In this document: positions 9,057-16,787 of the stretch, piece after piece
Numbering within the stretch: position 1 is the first letter of the stretch
How the letters are laid out: every line of letters starts with the position of its first letter
From: Streptomyces scopuliridis RB72
Lineage (GTDB): Bacteria > Actinomycetota > Actinomycetes > Streptomycetales > Streptomycetaceae
Assembly (NCBI RefSeq): GCF_000718095.1
Contig: NZ_JOEI01000004.1
Span: forward strand, 169,888-233,887
DNA: 64,000 nucleotides
Direction: 5' to 3'
Position numbers and translations under genes: made by a program
The notes under the pieces: model-generated
Seen by the model: the letters and a program-made list of their open reading frames with translations, nothing else
Databases searched by the model: none
Told to the model about the DNA's origin: nothing

Positions 9057-9098
9057 GTGTTACAACTGTTGACACCGTACATCAAGTCGATTTAGATT
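9057..9098 (+). promoter_or_regulatory. Promoter and possible operator of the sugar importer operon
   Basis: A consensus -35 TTGACA (9069-9074), an 18-bp spacer and a -10 TAGATT (9093-9098) lie about 55 bp before the solute-binding-protein start. An imperfect 19-bp inverted repeat (GTGTTACAAC...TTGACAC, 9057-9075) overlaps the -35 box, a good place for a repressor such as the nearby ROK protein. Confidence 0.6.
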
Positions 9099-9151
9099 CG
9101 CTGCGTCATAGAGGAGCTGGACGGACAGCCCCGAAGAAAGGCGCTGGGAAC

Positions 9152-10534
9152 GTGATACGACTTCTCCCAGCCGCGCGTCGCACCTCGATACTCGCTTCGG
9201 TCGCCGCTATGGGTGTGCTGATCGCGGGTTGCGGTTCGGACGGCGGGAACAGTTCCGGACGCGATGAACTTTCCATGTGGACCTTCAAACAGTCCCATGT
9301 GGCCGCCTTGCGGGCGGCAGCGGAAAAGTTCACCGCGGAGACCGGAACAAAGGTGAATATTCAGGCGGTGACGCCGGATGACGCCTTTCTGACCAAGGTT
9401 CAGGCCGCGGCCCGCACCAATGATCTGCCCGATGTGCTCGAAGTGCACGCGAACGGCGACGACCTCGCGTTCGGCGGGGCGGGGCTGCTGGAAGACCTCT
9501 CCAAGGACGTCGACCAGAAATGGCTCGCCCAGTACCTCCCCCAGGTCCTGACGGACGGCACGGTCACGCCCGATGTCTACAAAGCGTCGCTCACCGAGGG
9601 TTCCAAGACCCAGGGTGTGCAGTTGGGGCAGCGATTCAGTGTGCCGCTCACCGTCGGCACCCAGGGCGTCGTCTATATGAACAAGAGCCGCGCGGCGAAG
9701 GCCGGGGTCACCCGGGCGCCGGCCACCTGGGAGGAATTCATCGATGCCCTCGACAAGGTGACGAAGGCATACCCCGACAACGGCGGGGTGACCGTCGGTG
9801 TGAAGCAGCCCTCCACGGCCCTTGAGTGGCTGATGCAGCCGATGGCGTTCGGCATGCTCGGGAAGCAGAAGTTCGAGGCGCTCTTCGGCCCGGACACCGC
9901 TCAGGGCTGGTCGTCGCCGAACGGCCAGAAGGTCCTGAACACCTACAACGAGGTGACCCCGTACTGGATGCCGGGCACCCAGTCCAAGGGGATCGACGAG
10001 GCGGATCTCGCCTTCGCCCAGGGCAAGGCGTCCTTCGACATCGGCGGCACCTATACGCTGGCGTTTCTCGCCGAGAACGGCTACGACGCGGACAATCTCA
10101 TGACGTTTCCCGTGCCGCCGCCGAAGGACGCCGCCATCCCCGGCCTCCAGCTCTCGCCCTTCTCGCTCACCGGTCTCTCCATCACCCGGACTTCGGACAA
10201 GAAGGACGAGGCGCTGCGCTGGCTGAAGTTCCTCTCCAGGGACGATGTAGCGGCCGACTTCGGAAAACAGGCACTCGACGTGCCGCCGAATGATCTCGAC
10301 AAGAAGCAGAGCGAGGCGCTCGGCCCGGTGCTGAATTCCATGGAAGCGGCCTTCGGTTCCGGCAAGAATTCCTACAACGCCGGCTATACGGCGTACCGTC
10401 CCAGCCTGTACGACCCCGGGAAAGTCGGAGCCGTACTGGCCCAGTTCACCCCGCTGAAGTCACGCAGCGCGGAAAGCACGGGTACCCAGATGAGTTCCAT
10501 GCTGAAGTCCTACTGGGCGGAGCAGAACAAATGA
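9152..10534 (+). CDS. Carbohydrate ABC transporter solute-binding lipoprotein
   Basis: A 460-residue family-1 extracellular binding protein. GTG at 9152 was chosen because it gives a clean lipoprotein signal: basic start (RLLPAARR), a hydrophobic segment and the lipobox LIAGC about 30 residues in. AAGAAAGG lies 10 bases upstream. The mature part has the SBP_bac fold features (SMWTFKQSH..., GVVYMNKS, ATWEEFIDAL, FAQGKASFDIGG). It captures the sugar outside the membrane and hands it to the two permeases, with which it overlaps by an ATGA junction. No ATPase gene is present in the operon. Confidence 0.92.
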   Translation: MIRLLPAARRTSILASVAAMGVLIAGCGSDGGNSSGRDELSMWTFKQSHVAALRAAAEKFTAETGTKVNIQAVTPDDAFLTKVQAAARTNDLPDVLEVHANGDDLAFGGAGLLEDLSKDVDQKWLAQYLPQVLTDGTVTPDVYKASLTEGSKTQGVQLGQRFSVPLTVGTQGVVYMNKSRAAKAGVTRAPATWEEFIDALDKVTKAYPDNGGVTVGVKQPSTALEWLMQPMAFGMLGKQKFEALFGPDTAQGWSSPNGQKVLNTYNEVTPYWMPGTQSKGIDEADLAFAQGKASFDIGGTYTLAFLAENGYDADNLMTFPVPPPKDAAIPGLQLSPFSLTGLSITRTSDKKDEALRWLKFLSRDDVAADFGKQALDVPPNDLDKKQSEALGPVLNSMEAAFGSGKNSYNAGYTAYRPSLYDPGKVGAVLAQFTPLKSRSAESTGTQMSSMLKSYWAEQNK

Positions 10535-11544
10535 CGGCCGGAATCGGTACGGCGACGGCCGCCGGCGCCGGGAAAGGCGCGGGCTCCCCGTCCACCGCTG
10601 AGCGGGGCGGCGGCGCACCCCGCCGCGGACCCTTCGGCGCACTGCGCGAGAAGCGCAAGCAGGCCGCCTGGGGCTATCTCTTCGTCGCTCCCGCGATCGC
10701 CCTGTTCGCCGTCATGGGCGTCTACACGATCGTCTACGGCTTCTCGCTGAGCTTCGCCCAGTGGAACGGCTTCTGGCCCGAGTGGAACTGGCGCGGCTTC
10801 CGGAACTACACGGATCTGCTCGGCGGCAGCCCCACGTACTGGCCGATCGTGAAGAAGGCCGCCGTCAACACGCTCTGGGTCGTCATCGCGGTCCCCCTGC
10901 TCACGGTGCTCGTCGCGTTCCCGCTGGCCCTCGTACTGAACCAGGTCAAGCGCTTCCAGGGTGTCCTGCGCTCCGTCTACTTCGTGCCGTACGTGACGAC
11001 CGGGATCGCCGTCTACTTCGCGTGGAACTACATCCTTGAGCCCAACGGCGCCGTCAACCTGCTGCTGAAGACCGTCGGCCTCGGCTCGCTCCAGCAGCCG
11101 CAGGGCTGGCTCGGGAATCCGGACACCGCGCTGGCCACGATGATCGTCGTCATGGTCTGGTCGGCCGTGCCCGTCGCGATGCTGCTGTATCTGACCGGAC
11201 TCCAGTCGCTGGACAGCTCCCTGCTGGAGGCCGCGCAGATCGACGGCGCCGGGTGGCTGCGCTCCACCACGACCGTCGTATGGCCGCTCATGAAGCCCAT
11301 CACCGTGGTCGTGCTCCTGCTCAATGTGCGCGACTCCCTCCAGGGCTTCCAGTCCTTCCTGATCATGACCAATGGCGGCCCGGGTGACTCCACGAGCGTC
11401 CTGGGGCTGGAGACCTACCGGCTCGCCTTCCTCTCCGAGCTGTCCCCGACGCTGGGTCTCGCCAGCGCCCTGGGCTGGCTCCTGTTCCTGGCGGCCCTCG
11501 TCGTCGCCTTCATCAACCAGCGGGTGATGAGGAGGATGGGATGA
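10531..11544 (+). CDS. Sugar ABC transporter permease, MalF type
   Basis: A 337-residue integral membrane protein with a Pro/Gly-rich N-terminal tail of about 40 residues, then six hydrophobic segments starting at WGYLFVAPAIALFAVMGVY. The EAA loop that contacts the ATPase is present (LLEAAQIDGAGWLRSTTTVVWP). Its start overlaps the stop of the binding-protein gene (ATGA) and its stop overlaps the next start the same way, so the three genes are translationally coupled. Confidence 0.93.
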   Translation: MTAGIGTATAAGAGKGAGSPSTAERGGGAPRRGPFGALREKRKQAAWGYLFVAPAIALFAVMGVYTIVYGFSLSFAQWNGFWPEWNWRGFRNYTDLLGGSPTYWPIVKKAAVNTLWVVIAVPLLTVLVAFPLALVLNQVKRFQGVLRSVYFVPYVTTGIAVYFAWNYILEPNGAVNLLLKTVGLGSLQQPQGWLGNPDTALATMIVVMVWSAVPVAMLLYLTGLQSLDSSLLEAAQIDGAGWLRSTTTVVWPLMKPITVVVLLLNVRDSLQGFQSFLIMTNGGPGDSTSVLGLETYRLAFLSELSPTLGLASALGWLLFLAALVVAFINQRVMRRMG

Positions 11545-12449
11545 GCGGCGAAACGCTGTCCCCACCGCGGCGGGCGGGCATCCGCGCCCTGGACCGGACC
11601 GTGCCGCGGACCGGCCGCCGGGGGCCCCGCGGCCGGACCGCCGTCCGTACCGTCGTCGGGATCGTGCTCGCCGCCTACGCGGCGGTCAGCGTCTATCCCT
11701 TCCTGTGGATGGTCTCGGCGGCCTTCAAGACCAACAAGGAGGTGCAGGAGGGCGGTCATCTCCTACCGCACGACCCGACCCTCCGTACCTTCGCCGACAC
11801 CTGGAACAAGCTCGACTTCTTCGACTACTTCCTCAACAGCGTCAAGGTCACCGTCCTGACGACCGTGCTGGTCGTGGTGGTCTACTCGGCCGCCTCGTAC
11901 GCCTTCTCGGTGCTCGCGTTCCCCGGCAAGAAGTGGCTGTACCGGCTGTTCCTGGTGCTGCTCTTCGTCCCCGGCGTGGTGACGCTGCTGCCGATCGTGC
12001 TGCTGGAGAGCAAGCTCGACATCCTCGGCACCCACTGGGGCCTGATCCTGCCGTTCGTCAACGGCAGCGCCCCGCTGGCGATCCTGCTGCTGACCAACGC
12101 GTTCAGCTCGGTGCCGGGGGAACTGCGCGAGGCGGCGCGGATGGACGGCGCGGGCGAGCTGCGGATCTTCAGCCGGATCTATCTGCCGCTGGCCCGGCCC
12201 GCCGTCATCACCATCGCGCTGCTCACGGCCATCCCGACCTGGAACGAGTACCAGCTCACCCGGATCTCGCTGAACGATCCGCACACGTACACACTGCCGA
12301 TCGCGCTCCAGGCGATGCAGTCGCAGAGCGTCGTGCAGTACAACTCGCTGATGGCGGCGGCTCTGATCATGGTGGTCCCGGTGATCGTCCTGTTCCTGTG
12401 CGCCCAGCGCTATTTCGTCAACGGACTCATGGGAGCGGTCAAGGGATGA
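11541..12449 (+). CDS. Sugar ABC transporter permease, MalG type
   Basis: A 302-residue partner permease with six membrane segments and the EAA loop LREAARMDGAGELRIFSRIYLPLARPA. The basic N-terminus (about 45 residues) is cytoplasmic. The C-terminus ends FVNGLMGAVKG, the usual ending of this family. The operon lacks an ATP-binding subunit. In Streptomyces such importers are usually energised by the shared ATPase MsiK, which I infer here. Confidence 0.93.
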   Translation: MSGETLSPPRRAGIRALDRTVPRTGRRGPRGRTAVRTVVGIVLAAYAAVSVYPFLWMVSAAFKTNKEVQEGGHLLPHDPTLRTFADTWNKLDFFDYFLNSVKVTVLTTVLVVVVYSAASYAFSVLAFPGKKWLYRLFLVLLFVPGVVTLLPIVLLESKLDILGTHWGLILPFVNGSAPLAILLLTNAFSSVPGELREAARMDGAGELRIFSRIYLPLARPAVITIALLTAIPTWNEYQLTRISLNDPHTYTLPIALQAMQSQSVVQYNSLMAAALIMVVPVIVLFLCAQRYFVNGLMGAVKG

Positions 12450-13357
12450 GCGGGCGGACGGTACGGAAGAGCGGCCGGACGGTACTGGTGACCGGGGCGG
12501 CCGGCGGGATCGGCCGGGCCGTCGTGGCCGACCTCATCGGCGCGGGCTTCCGCGTCGTGGGCGCCGACCTGGAGCGGGGCGACAGCGAGGACGGCTGTGT
12601 ACGGTTCGTCACCGGCGACCTCAGCGAGGCGAAGACCGTGACGGAGAGCTTCGCCGCCGCCCGGGAGGCGGCGGGGGAGGACGGTGTGTTCGCCGGGGTC
12701 GTGCATCTCGCGGCGTACCCGGCGCCCGGCATCGTGTCGGAGGTCGAGACGCTGCGCGCCAACGTCCTCGCCGCCTATCTGGTGTTCCAGAAGGCCGGCC
12801 GGCTCGGCGTGCCGCGCGTGGTCGGCGCCTCCAGCGCGGCGGCCGTCGGCATCGCGTGGGCCGGCCGGGATCTGCACCCGGTGTACGTCCCCGTCGACGA
12901 GGACCACCCCGACCTCACCGTCGACTCCTACGGACTGTCCAAGGTCATGTCGGAGAAGGCCGCGGAGTTCACGACCCGGCGCTACGGCACGGTCACCGTC
13001 ATGCTGCGGTTCCCGTTCGTCGGGTCGGGGGACCGGCTGCGCGAACGGCTGGCCGAGGTGCACGGCGCCCCCGCGTCCAACCGCCGTGAACTGTGGGGCT
13101 GGCTGCACACCCCGGACGCCGCCCGGGCTGTACGGGCCGCGCTGACGGCCGAACTCACGGGCCATCATGTCGTCAATGTGGCCGCGCCCGACAGCGCGGC
13201 CCTGGAACCGACCCGGGAACTGCTGGAGACGTACCACCCCACCAGCGAGATCCGGGGCGCGCTCGACGGACACGCGTCGCTGTTCGACACCACGCGCAGC
13301 CGGGCACTCCTCGGCTTCACAGCGGCGGGGCGTGCGGACATCACGGACGCGGACTGA
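12446..13357 (+). CDS. NAD(P)-dependent SDR oxidoreductase/epimerase
   Basis: A 303-residue extended short-chain dehydrogenase. It has the Rossmann motif TGAAGGIGRAV at about residues 16-26, an HLAAYPAP segment, a catalytic YxxxK (YGLSKVMSEK) and the RFPFVGSGDR loop. It overlaps the permease stop by ATGA, so it is part of the importer operon and should act on the imported sugar or its acid. The nearest functional idea is a uronate- or aldose-dehydrogenase-like step feeding the sugar-acid dehydratase encoded divergently; that is inference. Confidence 0.85.
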   Translation: MSGRTVRKSGRTVLVTGAAGGIGRAVVADLIGAGFRVVGADLERGDSEDGCVRFVTGDLSEAKTVTESFAAAREAAGEDGVFAGVVHLAAYPAPGIVSEVETLRANVLAAYLVFQKAGRLGVPRVVGASSAAAVGIAWAGRDLHPVYVPVDEDHPDLTVDSYGLSKVMSEKAAEFTTRRYGTVTVMLRFPFVGSGDRLRERLAEVHGAPASNRRELWGWLHTPDAARAVRAALTAELTGHHVVNVAAPDSAALEPTRELLETYHPTSEIRGALDGHASLFDTTRSRALLGFTAAGRADITDAD

Positions 13358-13391
13358 GCGTCGCGCGCCCGGCCGGCCGGGCCCGCCGCTG

Positions 13392-13682
13392 TCACTGAGC
13401 TGGAGTGTCCGCGCCCTGCCCGTTCTCGGTCTGATCGCCTTCCTGGTCATCGCCTGGCGGCGCAATGAACCGGCGCACCGGCTCTCCGAGTTGGGAATTC
13501 AGCACCGAATACGCGCTCGACGCGCGGGAATGCCGCGGGAGTGCCGGGGGAGCGTGGGGGGAGTGCCGGGGGAGCGTGGGAGGTAGCCACGCTCCCCCTT
13601 CGGCTGTGAACTGCCTTTTGATGAAAGGGTATTCGTCGCATTCGATCCACTCTTCGGTGAAAGGCCGCCACAGAACTCGCAT
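13392..13682 (-). pseudogene. Possible remnant of a NucA/NucB-type nuclease domain
   Basis: This minus-strand frame begins MRVLWRPFTEEWIECDEYPF. The CDEYPF motif followed by a glycine-rich stretch is characteristic of NucA/NucB extracellular deoxyribonucleases. About 30 residues later the frame is interrupted by a Pro/His-rich tract encoded by a GC-rich direct repeat and perfect hairpin (13540-13600), then continues as NSQLGEPVRRF, loosely like the domain's C-terminus. GC3 is lower than in neighbours and no ribosome-binding site is evident. I read it as a decayed or hairpin-disrupted gene, weakly supported. Confidence 0.3.
13568..13598. terminator. Strong hairpin downstream of the sugar-utilisation operon
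   Basis: A perfect 12-bp stem (GGGGGAGCGTGG / CCACGCTCCCCC) with a 7-nt loop. The 5' arm is the second copy of a direct repeat, GAGTGCCGGGGGAGCGTGG, the first copy ending at 13558. Confidence 0.75.
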
Positions 13683-13934
13683 ATGGCCCGCGGTTGTTCG
13701 GGTGCGAGAGCAGAGCAGGGACGCGCACGGCTCCGCCGGTCAAATGGCGTTGAGCGATCCGATGCCCCGCGAGAAGCGGCCCGCCCGGGGCCTCGCCGGG
13801 GCCGGATCCGGTGCGATCCCAGTGCGCCTTTATGGGCGATTTATCTCCGTTCTCCCCGAAGTCCATTTCCATGGTATTCATGCGACTTTCCACTCTCTTG
13901 GTGGTGCCGTGATCTGGACATTTCCGTCATGCGC

Positions 13935-13948
13935 GTGATGTGTGTCAC
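13935..13948. promoter_or_regulatory. Candidate Crp-binding site
   Basis: GTGATGTGTGTCAC matches the Streptomyces Crp pattern GTG-N6-GNCAC, with perfect CGTGA/TCACG arms. It lies about 160 bp upstream of the riboswitch and 385 bp upstream of the LysM gene, so it would sit near the promoter of the long leader. Confidence 0.55.
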
Positions 13949-14099
13949 GTAAGTGCCGGATCGCGAGGTCCGTCTCTCCGCCCATTTCGTACGCGGAGAA
14001 GGCGAGTTGAGTTCCCCGGTATCGAGTGGGTAACGAGATATTTCCGGTCCGGATTCATGAATTGGATTCCGTTGTGAATTCGGGGCTTGTTTCGTCCGG

Positions 14100-14303
14100 G
14101 CGTCCTCGCTTACGTTCTCGTCACTCCGGATGGAACGCCGAATCCTGCCGCCGTCCGGTAACCCACACCCACCCACGTACGGCAGGAGCGGGGGACCCAG
14201 GTAAGTCGCCGATCCGTACTCCGGACCGGCTTGGGGTGAAGCCGCATTCACAGTGCGGCCGGGCATCTCCAGTCCGAACCCGACAGCTCACCTCGCAGGC
14301 GGA
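14100..14303 (+). promoter_or_regulatory. c-di-AMP riboswitch (ydaO/yuaA class)
   Basis: The conserved blocks of actinobacterial ydaO aptamers appear in order: ACGCCGAATCCTGCCGCC (near 14133), AGCGGGGGACCCAGG (near 14188), TTGGGGTGAA (near 14230), then GTCCGAACCCGACAGC and CTCACCTCGCAGGC at the 3' end. This class binds cyclic di-AMP and commonly precedes cell-wall lysin genes (rpf, NlpC/P60, SLT) in Streptomyces. Here it ends about 15 nt before the start codon of a LysM muralytic protein. There is little room for a separate terminator, so the switch may act on ribosome-binding-site access or through an overlapping hairpin. The 5' boundary is approximate. Confidence 0.9.
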
Positions 14304-14318
14304 GGAGAGGAATTCGTC

Positions 14319-15125
14319 ATGGCCTCAAAGGCTAAGCACCGTCGTCCCAAGAACAGCCCCCTCGCCAGAGGCCTCGTGACCGCGGGCACGGGCGGTGCCG
14401 TACTCGCCTTCCCCCTGCTGGCCGCGACCACCGCGGAAGCGGCCCCGGCGGCGCACACCGCCGCCACCGCCAAGGTGACCCTGACTCCGGCCGCCGCCGT
14501 CCAGCAGGACACCCCGGCGACCTACTCCGTGGTCTGGGGTGACTCGCTGTCCAAGATCGCGGACACGTACTCGCTCAGCGGCGGCTGGCAGCAGCTCTAC
14601 GAGAACAACCGCGACGTCATCGGCGCCAACCCGTCGCTGATCCACCCCGGCCTCACGCTGACGCTCGGTACGGAGTCCGTATCGCAGGCCCCGGCCGAGT
14701 CCACCGCGGACGAGAGCGCCACTGCGGACGAGAGCGCCGCCGTCGACGAGAGCGCCTCCGCCGATACGGGCGCCACCGCCACCCAGGCGGCCGCGAAGAC
14801 GTACACCGACGACCTGGACGGCTGGATCCGGGAGGCGCTGGACGTCATGGCGGTGCACGGCATCCCCGGCTCGTACGACGGCATCTACCGCAACATCATG
14901 CGCGAGTCCTCGGGCAACCCGACGGCCATCAACAACTGGGACTCCAACGCCGCCGCCGGTATCCCGTCCAAGGGGCTCCTGCAGGTCATCGACCCCACGT
15001 TCCAGGCCTACCACGTGCCCGGTACGTCGACCGACAGCTACGACCCGGTCGCCAACATCACCGCCGCGTGCAACTACGCGGCCGACCGGTACGGCTCGAT
15101 CGACAACGTGAACGGCCCCTACTGA
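14319..15125 (+). CDS. Secreted LysM / transglycosylase-like muralytic protein
   Basis: A 268-residue protein with ATG behind GGAGGAGAGG. The N-terminus is a signal peptide: basic MASKAKHRRPK, a hydrophobic VTAGTGGAVLAFPLLAATT, then AEA-AP cleavage. A LysM peptidoglycan-binding domain spans about residues 68-110 (YSVVWGDSLSKIA...NPSLIHPGLTLTL). A low-complexity linker of repeated ADESA units follows. The C-terminal 100 residues form a soluble-lytic-transglycosylase-like lysozyme fold with catalytic glutamate in IMRESSGNPTAIN and SKGLLQVIDPTFQAY. It remodels peptidoglycan outside the cell. Expression should depend on the c-di-AMP riboswitch in its leader and possibly on Crp. Confidence 0.93.
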   Translation: MASKAKHRRPKNSPLARGLVTAGTGGAVLAFPLLAATTAEAAPAAHTAATAKVTLTPAAAVQQDTPATYSVVWGDSLSKIADTYSLSGGWQQLYENNRDVIGANPSLIHPGLTLTLGTESVSQAPAESTADESATADESAAVDESASADTGATATQAAAKTYTDDLDGWIREALDVMAVHGIPGSYDGIYRNIMRESSGNPTAINNWDSNAAAGIPSKGLLQVIDPTFQAYHVPGTSTDSYDPVANITAACNYAADRYGSIDNVNGPY

Positions 15126-15141
15126 CAGGCCTCACACCACT

Positions 15142-15186
15142 CGCGGCAGGCCGGACAGCCCTCATGGGCGGTCCGGCCCTGCCGCG
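15142..15186. terminator. Hairpin terminator after the LysM gene
   Basis: CGCGGCAGG-CCGGAC pairs with GTCCGGCC-CTGCCGCG across a 14-nt loop with a single bulge. It lies between the convergent LysM (+) and amino-acid permease (-) genes. Confidence 0.8.
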
Positions 15187-15229
15187 TTCCGCGTCCCCGT
15201 GTCCCCCGTCCCCACCCCAGCCTCCGGGC

Positions 15230-16675
15230 TCAGGCGCGCCGCGCGCGCAGCTCCCGTACCCCCGCCGCCGCCAGGACGAGCGCCGTCGCGCCCAGGGACC
15301 ACAGCAGCTGCGGGCGCGCCGCGTCATTCGTCAGCATCAGACCGAACACGACCGCCATCGCGGCGAGCGTGGCCCAGGTCAGCCCCGGGAAGAGCCACAT
15401 CCTCAGCACCAGCCGCTCCGGTGCCTCCCGCTCGATACGCCGCCGCAGACGCAGCTGCGACACGGCGATCAGGGCCCAGACGAAGAGGAGCACCGCGCCG
15501 ACCGCGTTGAGCATGTACAGGAAGACCGAGTCCGGCCACTTGAGATTGAGCAGCACCGAGACGAAGCCGAACGCCACGGACGCGAGGACCGCCCGCCGGG
15601 GCACGCCCCCGCCGCTCACCTTCAGCAGGGACCTCGGCGCCTCGCCCCGCCCGGCCAGCGAGAAGACCATCCGGGACGATCCGTAGAGGTTGGCGTTGAG
15701 CGCCGACAGCAGGGCCACGAACACCACGATGTTCATGATCTGCCCGGCGGACGGGATACCGATCGCGTCGAGGACGGTGACATACGGGCTCAGCCCCGCC
15801 TTCTGCGCCGTCCACGGCAGCACCGTCACGATGACCAGCATTGACCCGACGTAGAAGAAGAGGATCCGGAACACCGCGCTGCGCACCGCCCGCGACACCG
15901 AGCGCACCGGATCGTCGGATTCGGCCGCCGCGATCGTGACGACCTCCAGACCGCCGAAGGCGAACACGACGGCGAGCACACCGGAGATGACGCCCTGCCA
16001 GCCGCCCGGCAGGAATCCGTCCCGCCCCGCGAGGTGGGTGAGGCCGACGGGGTCGGTGTCGGGCAGCAGGCCGAAGACCGCCAGCAGCCCGAGGACCAGG
16101 AACGCGACGATCGCGAACACCTTCAGGGCGGCGAACCAGAACTCGAACTCGCCGAAGTTCTTCACGGCGGCGAGGTTCGTGCCGGTGAAGAACACCATGA
16201 AGAGCAGCACCCACGCCCACTGCGGTACGGAAGGCAGCCAGCCGTTCGCGATCTGGGCCGCGCCCGTCGCCTCCACCGCGAGGACGACGACCAGCAGGAA
16301 CCAGTACAGCCAGCCCGCGCTGAACCCCGCCCACCGGCCGAGCGCCCGCTCGGCGTGCACGGAGAACGAGCCCGACGCCGGCATCGCGGCCGACATCTCG
16401 CCGAGCATCCGCATCACACACATCGCGAGCGCGCCCGCGATCAGATACGAGACGACGATCCCGGGCCCGGCCATCGCGATCCCGGCCCCCGATCCGACGA
16501 AGAGCCCGGCGCCGATGACCCCGCCGAGGCCGAGCATGGTCAGATGGCGCTGCTTGAGCCCACCGGCGAGCGGTATGTGAGCCGTAGCCGTAGCCGTAGC
16601 CGTAGCCGTGTCTGTGTCTCTGCCCGTATCCGTGTCGGTCCGGGCCGGGGTGTCGGGCGGGGTCTGGTCGTGCAT
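15230..16675 (-). CDS. Amino acid permease, APC superfamily (GABA/aromatic-type)
   Basis: A 481-residue transporter with twelve hydrophobic segments. The first is the APC signature LGLGGVIGAGLFVGSG after a cytoplasmic tail; the second helix region (GPGIVVSYLIAGALAMCVMRMLGEM) and PASGSFSVHAERALGRWAGF also match the GabP/AnsP branch. It would import an amino acid with protons; specificity is not readable. The N-terminal tail is oddly repetitive (alternating Thr/Ala/Asp) because of a hexanucleotide tandem repeat. No clear ribosome-binding site precedes the ATG. Confidence 0.9.
   Translation of the reverse strand: MHDQTPPDTPARTDTDTGRDTDTATATATATAHIPLAGGLKQRHLTMLGLGGVIGAGLFVGSGAGIAMAGPGIVVSYLIAGALAMCVMRMLGEMSAAMPASGSFSVHAERALGRWAGFSAGWLYWFLLVVVLAVEATGAAQIANGWLPSVPQWAWVLLFMVFFTGTNLAAVKNFGEFEFWFAALKVFAIVAFLVLGLLAVFGLLPDTDPVGLTHLAGRDGFLPGGWQGVISGVLAVVFAFGGLEVVTIAAAESDDPVRSVSRAVRSAVFRILFFYVGSMLVIVTVLPWTAQKAGLSPYVTVLDAIGIPSAGQIMNIVVFVALLSALNANLYGSSRMVFSLAGRGEAPRSLLKVSGGGVPRRAVLASVAFGFVSVLLNLKWPDSVFLYMLNAVGAVLLFVWALIAVSQLRLRRRIEREAPERLVLRMWLFPGLTWATLAAMAVVFGLMLTNDAARPQLLWSLGATALVLAAAGVRELRARRA
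16581..16609. repeat. Hexanucleotide (GCCGTA) tandem repeat in the permease N-terminus
   Basis: Nearly five head-to-tail copies of GCCGTA, encoding alternating Ala-Thr in the cytoplasmic tail of the permease. Six-base units preserve frame. Confidence 0.9.
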
Positions 16676-16787
16676 GAGCGGTCAGGCTGCCTTCGGGGCT
16701 TGTGGGGGGTCCGCGGTACCCCGCAGTCTCCCCGGACCACGCCCTCCCAGGCAAAACGAGCCGGTCTCGACCGAGCCGACGGGCAGG

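Noticed and set aside
13396..13586. Short plus-strand frame with a hydrophobic stretch (VLGLIAFLVIAWRRN)
   Set aside because: It looks like a single-pass membrane peptide, but no ATG, GTG or TTG start with a ribosome-binding site precedes it and it runs into a repeat and hairpin.
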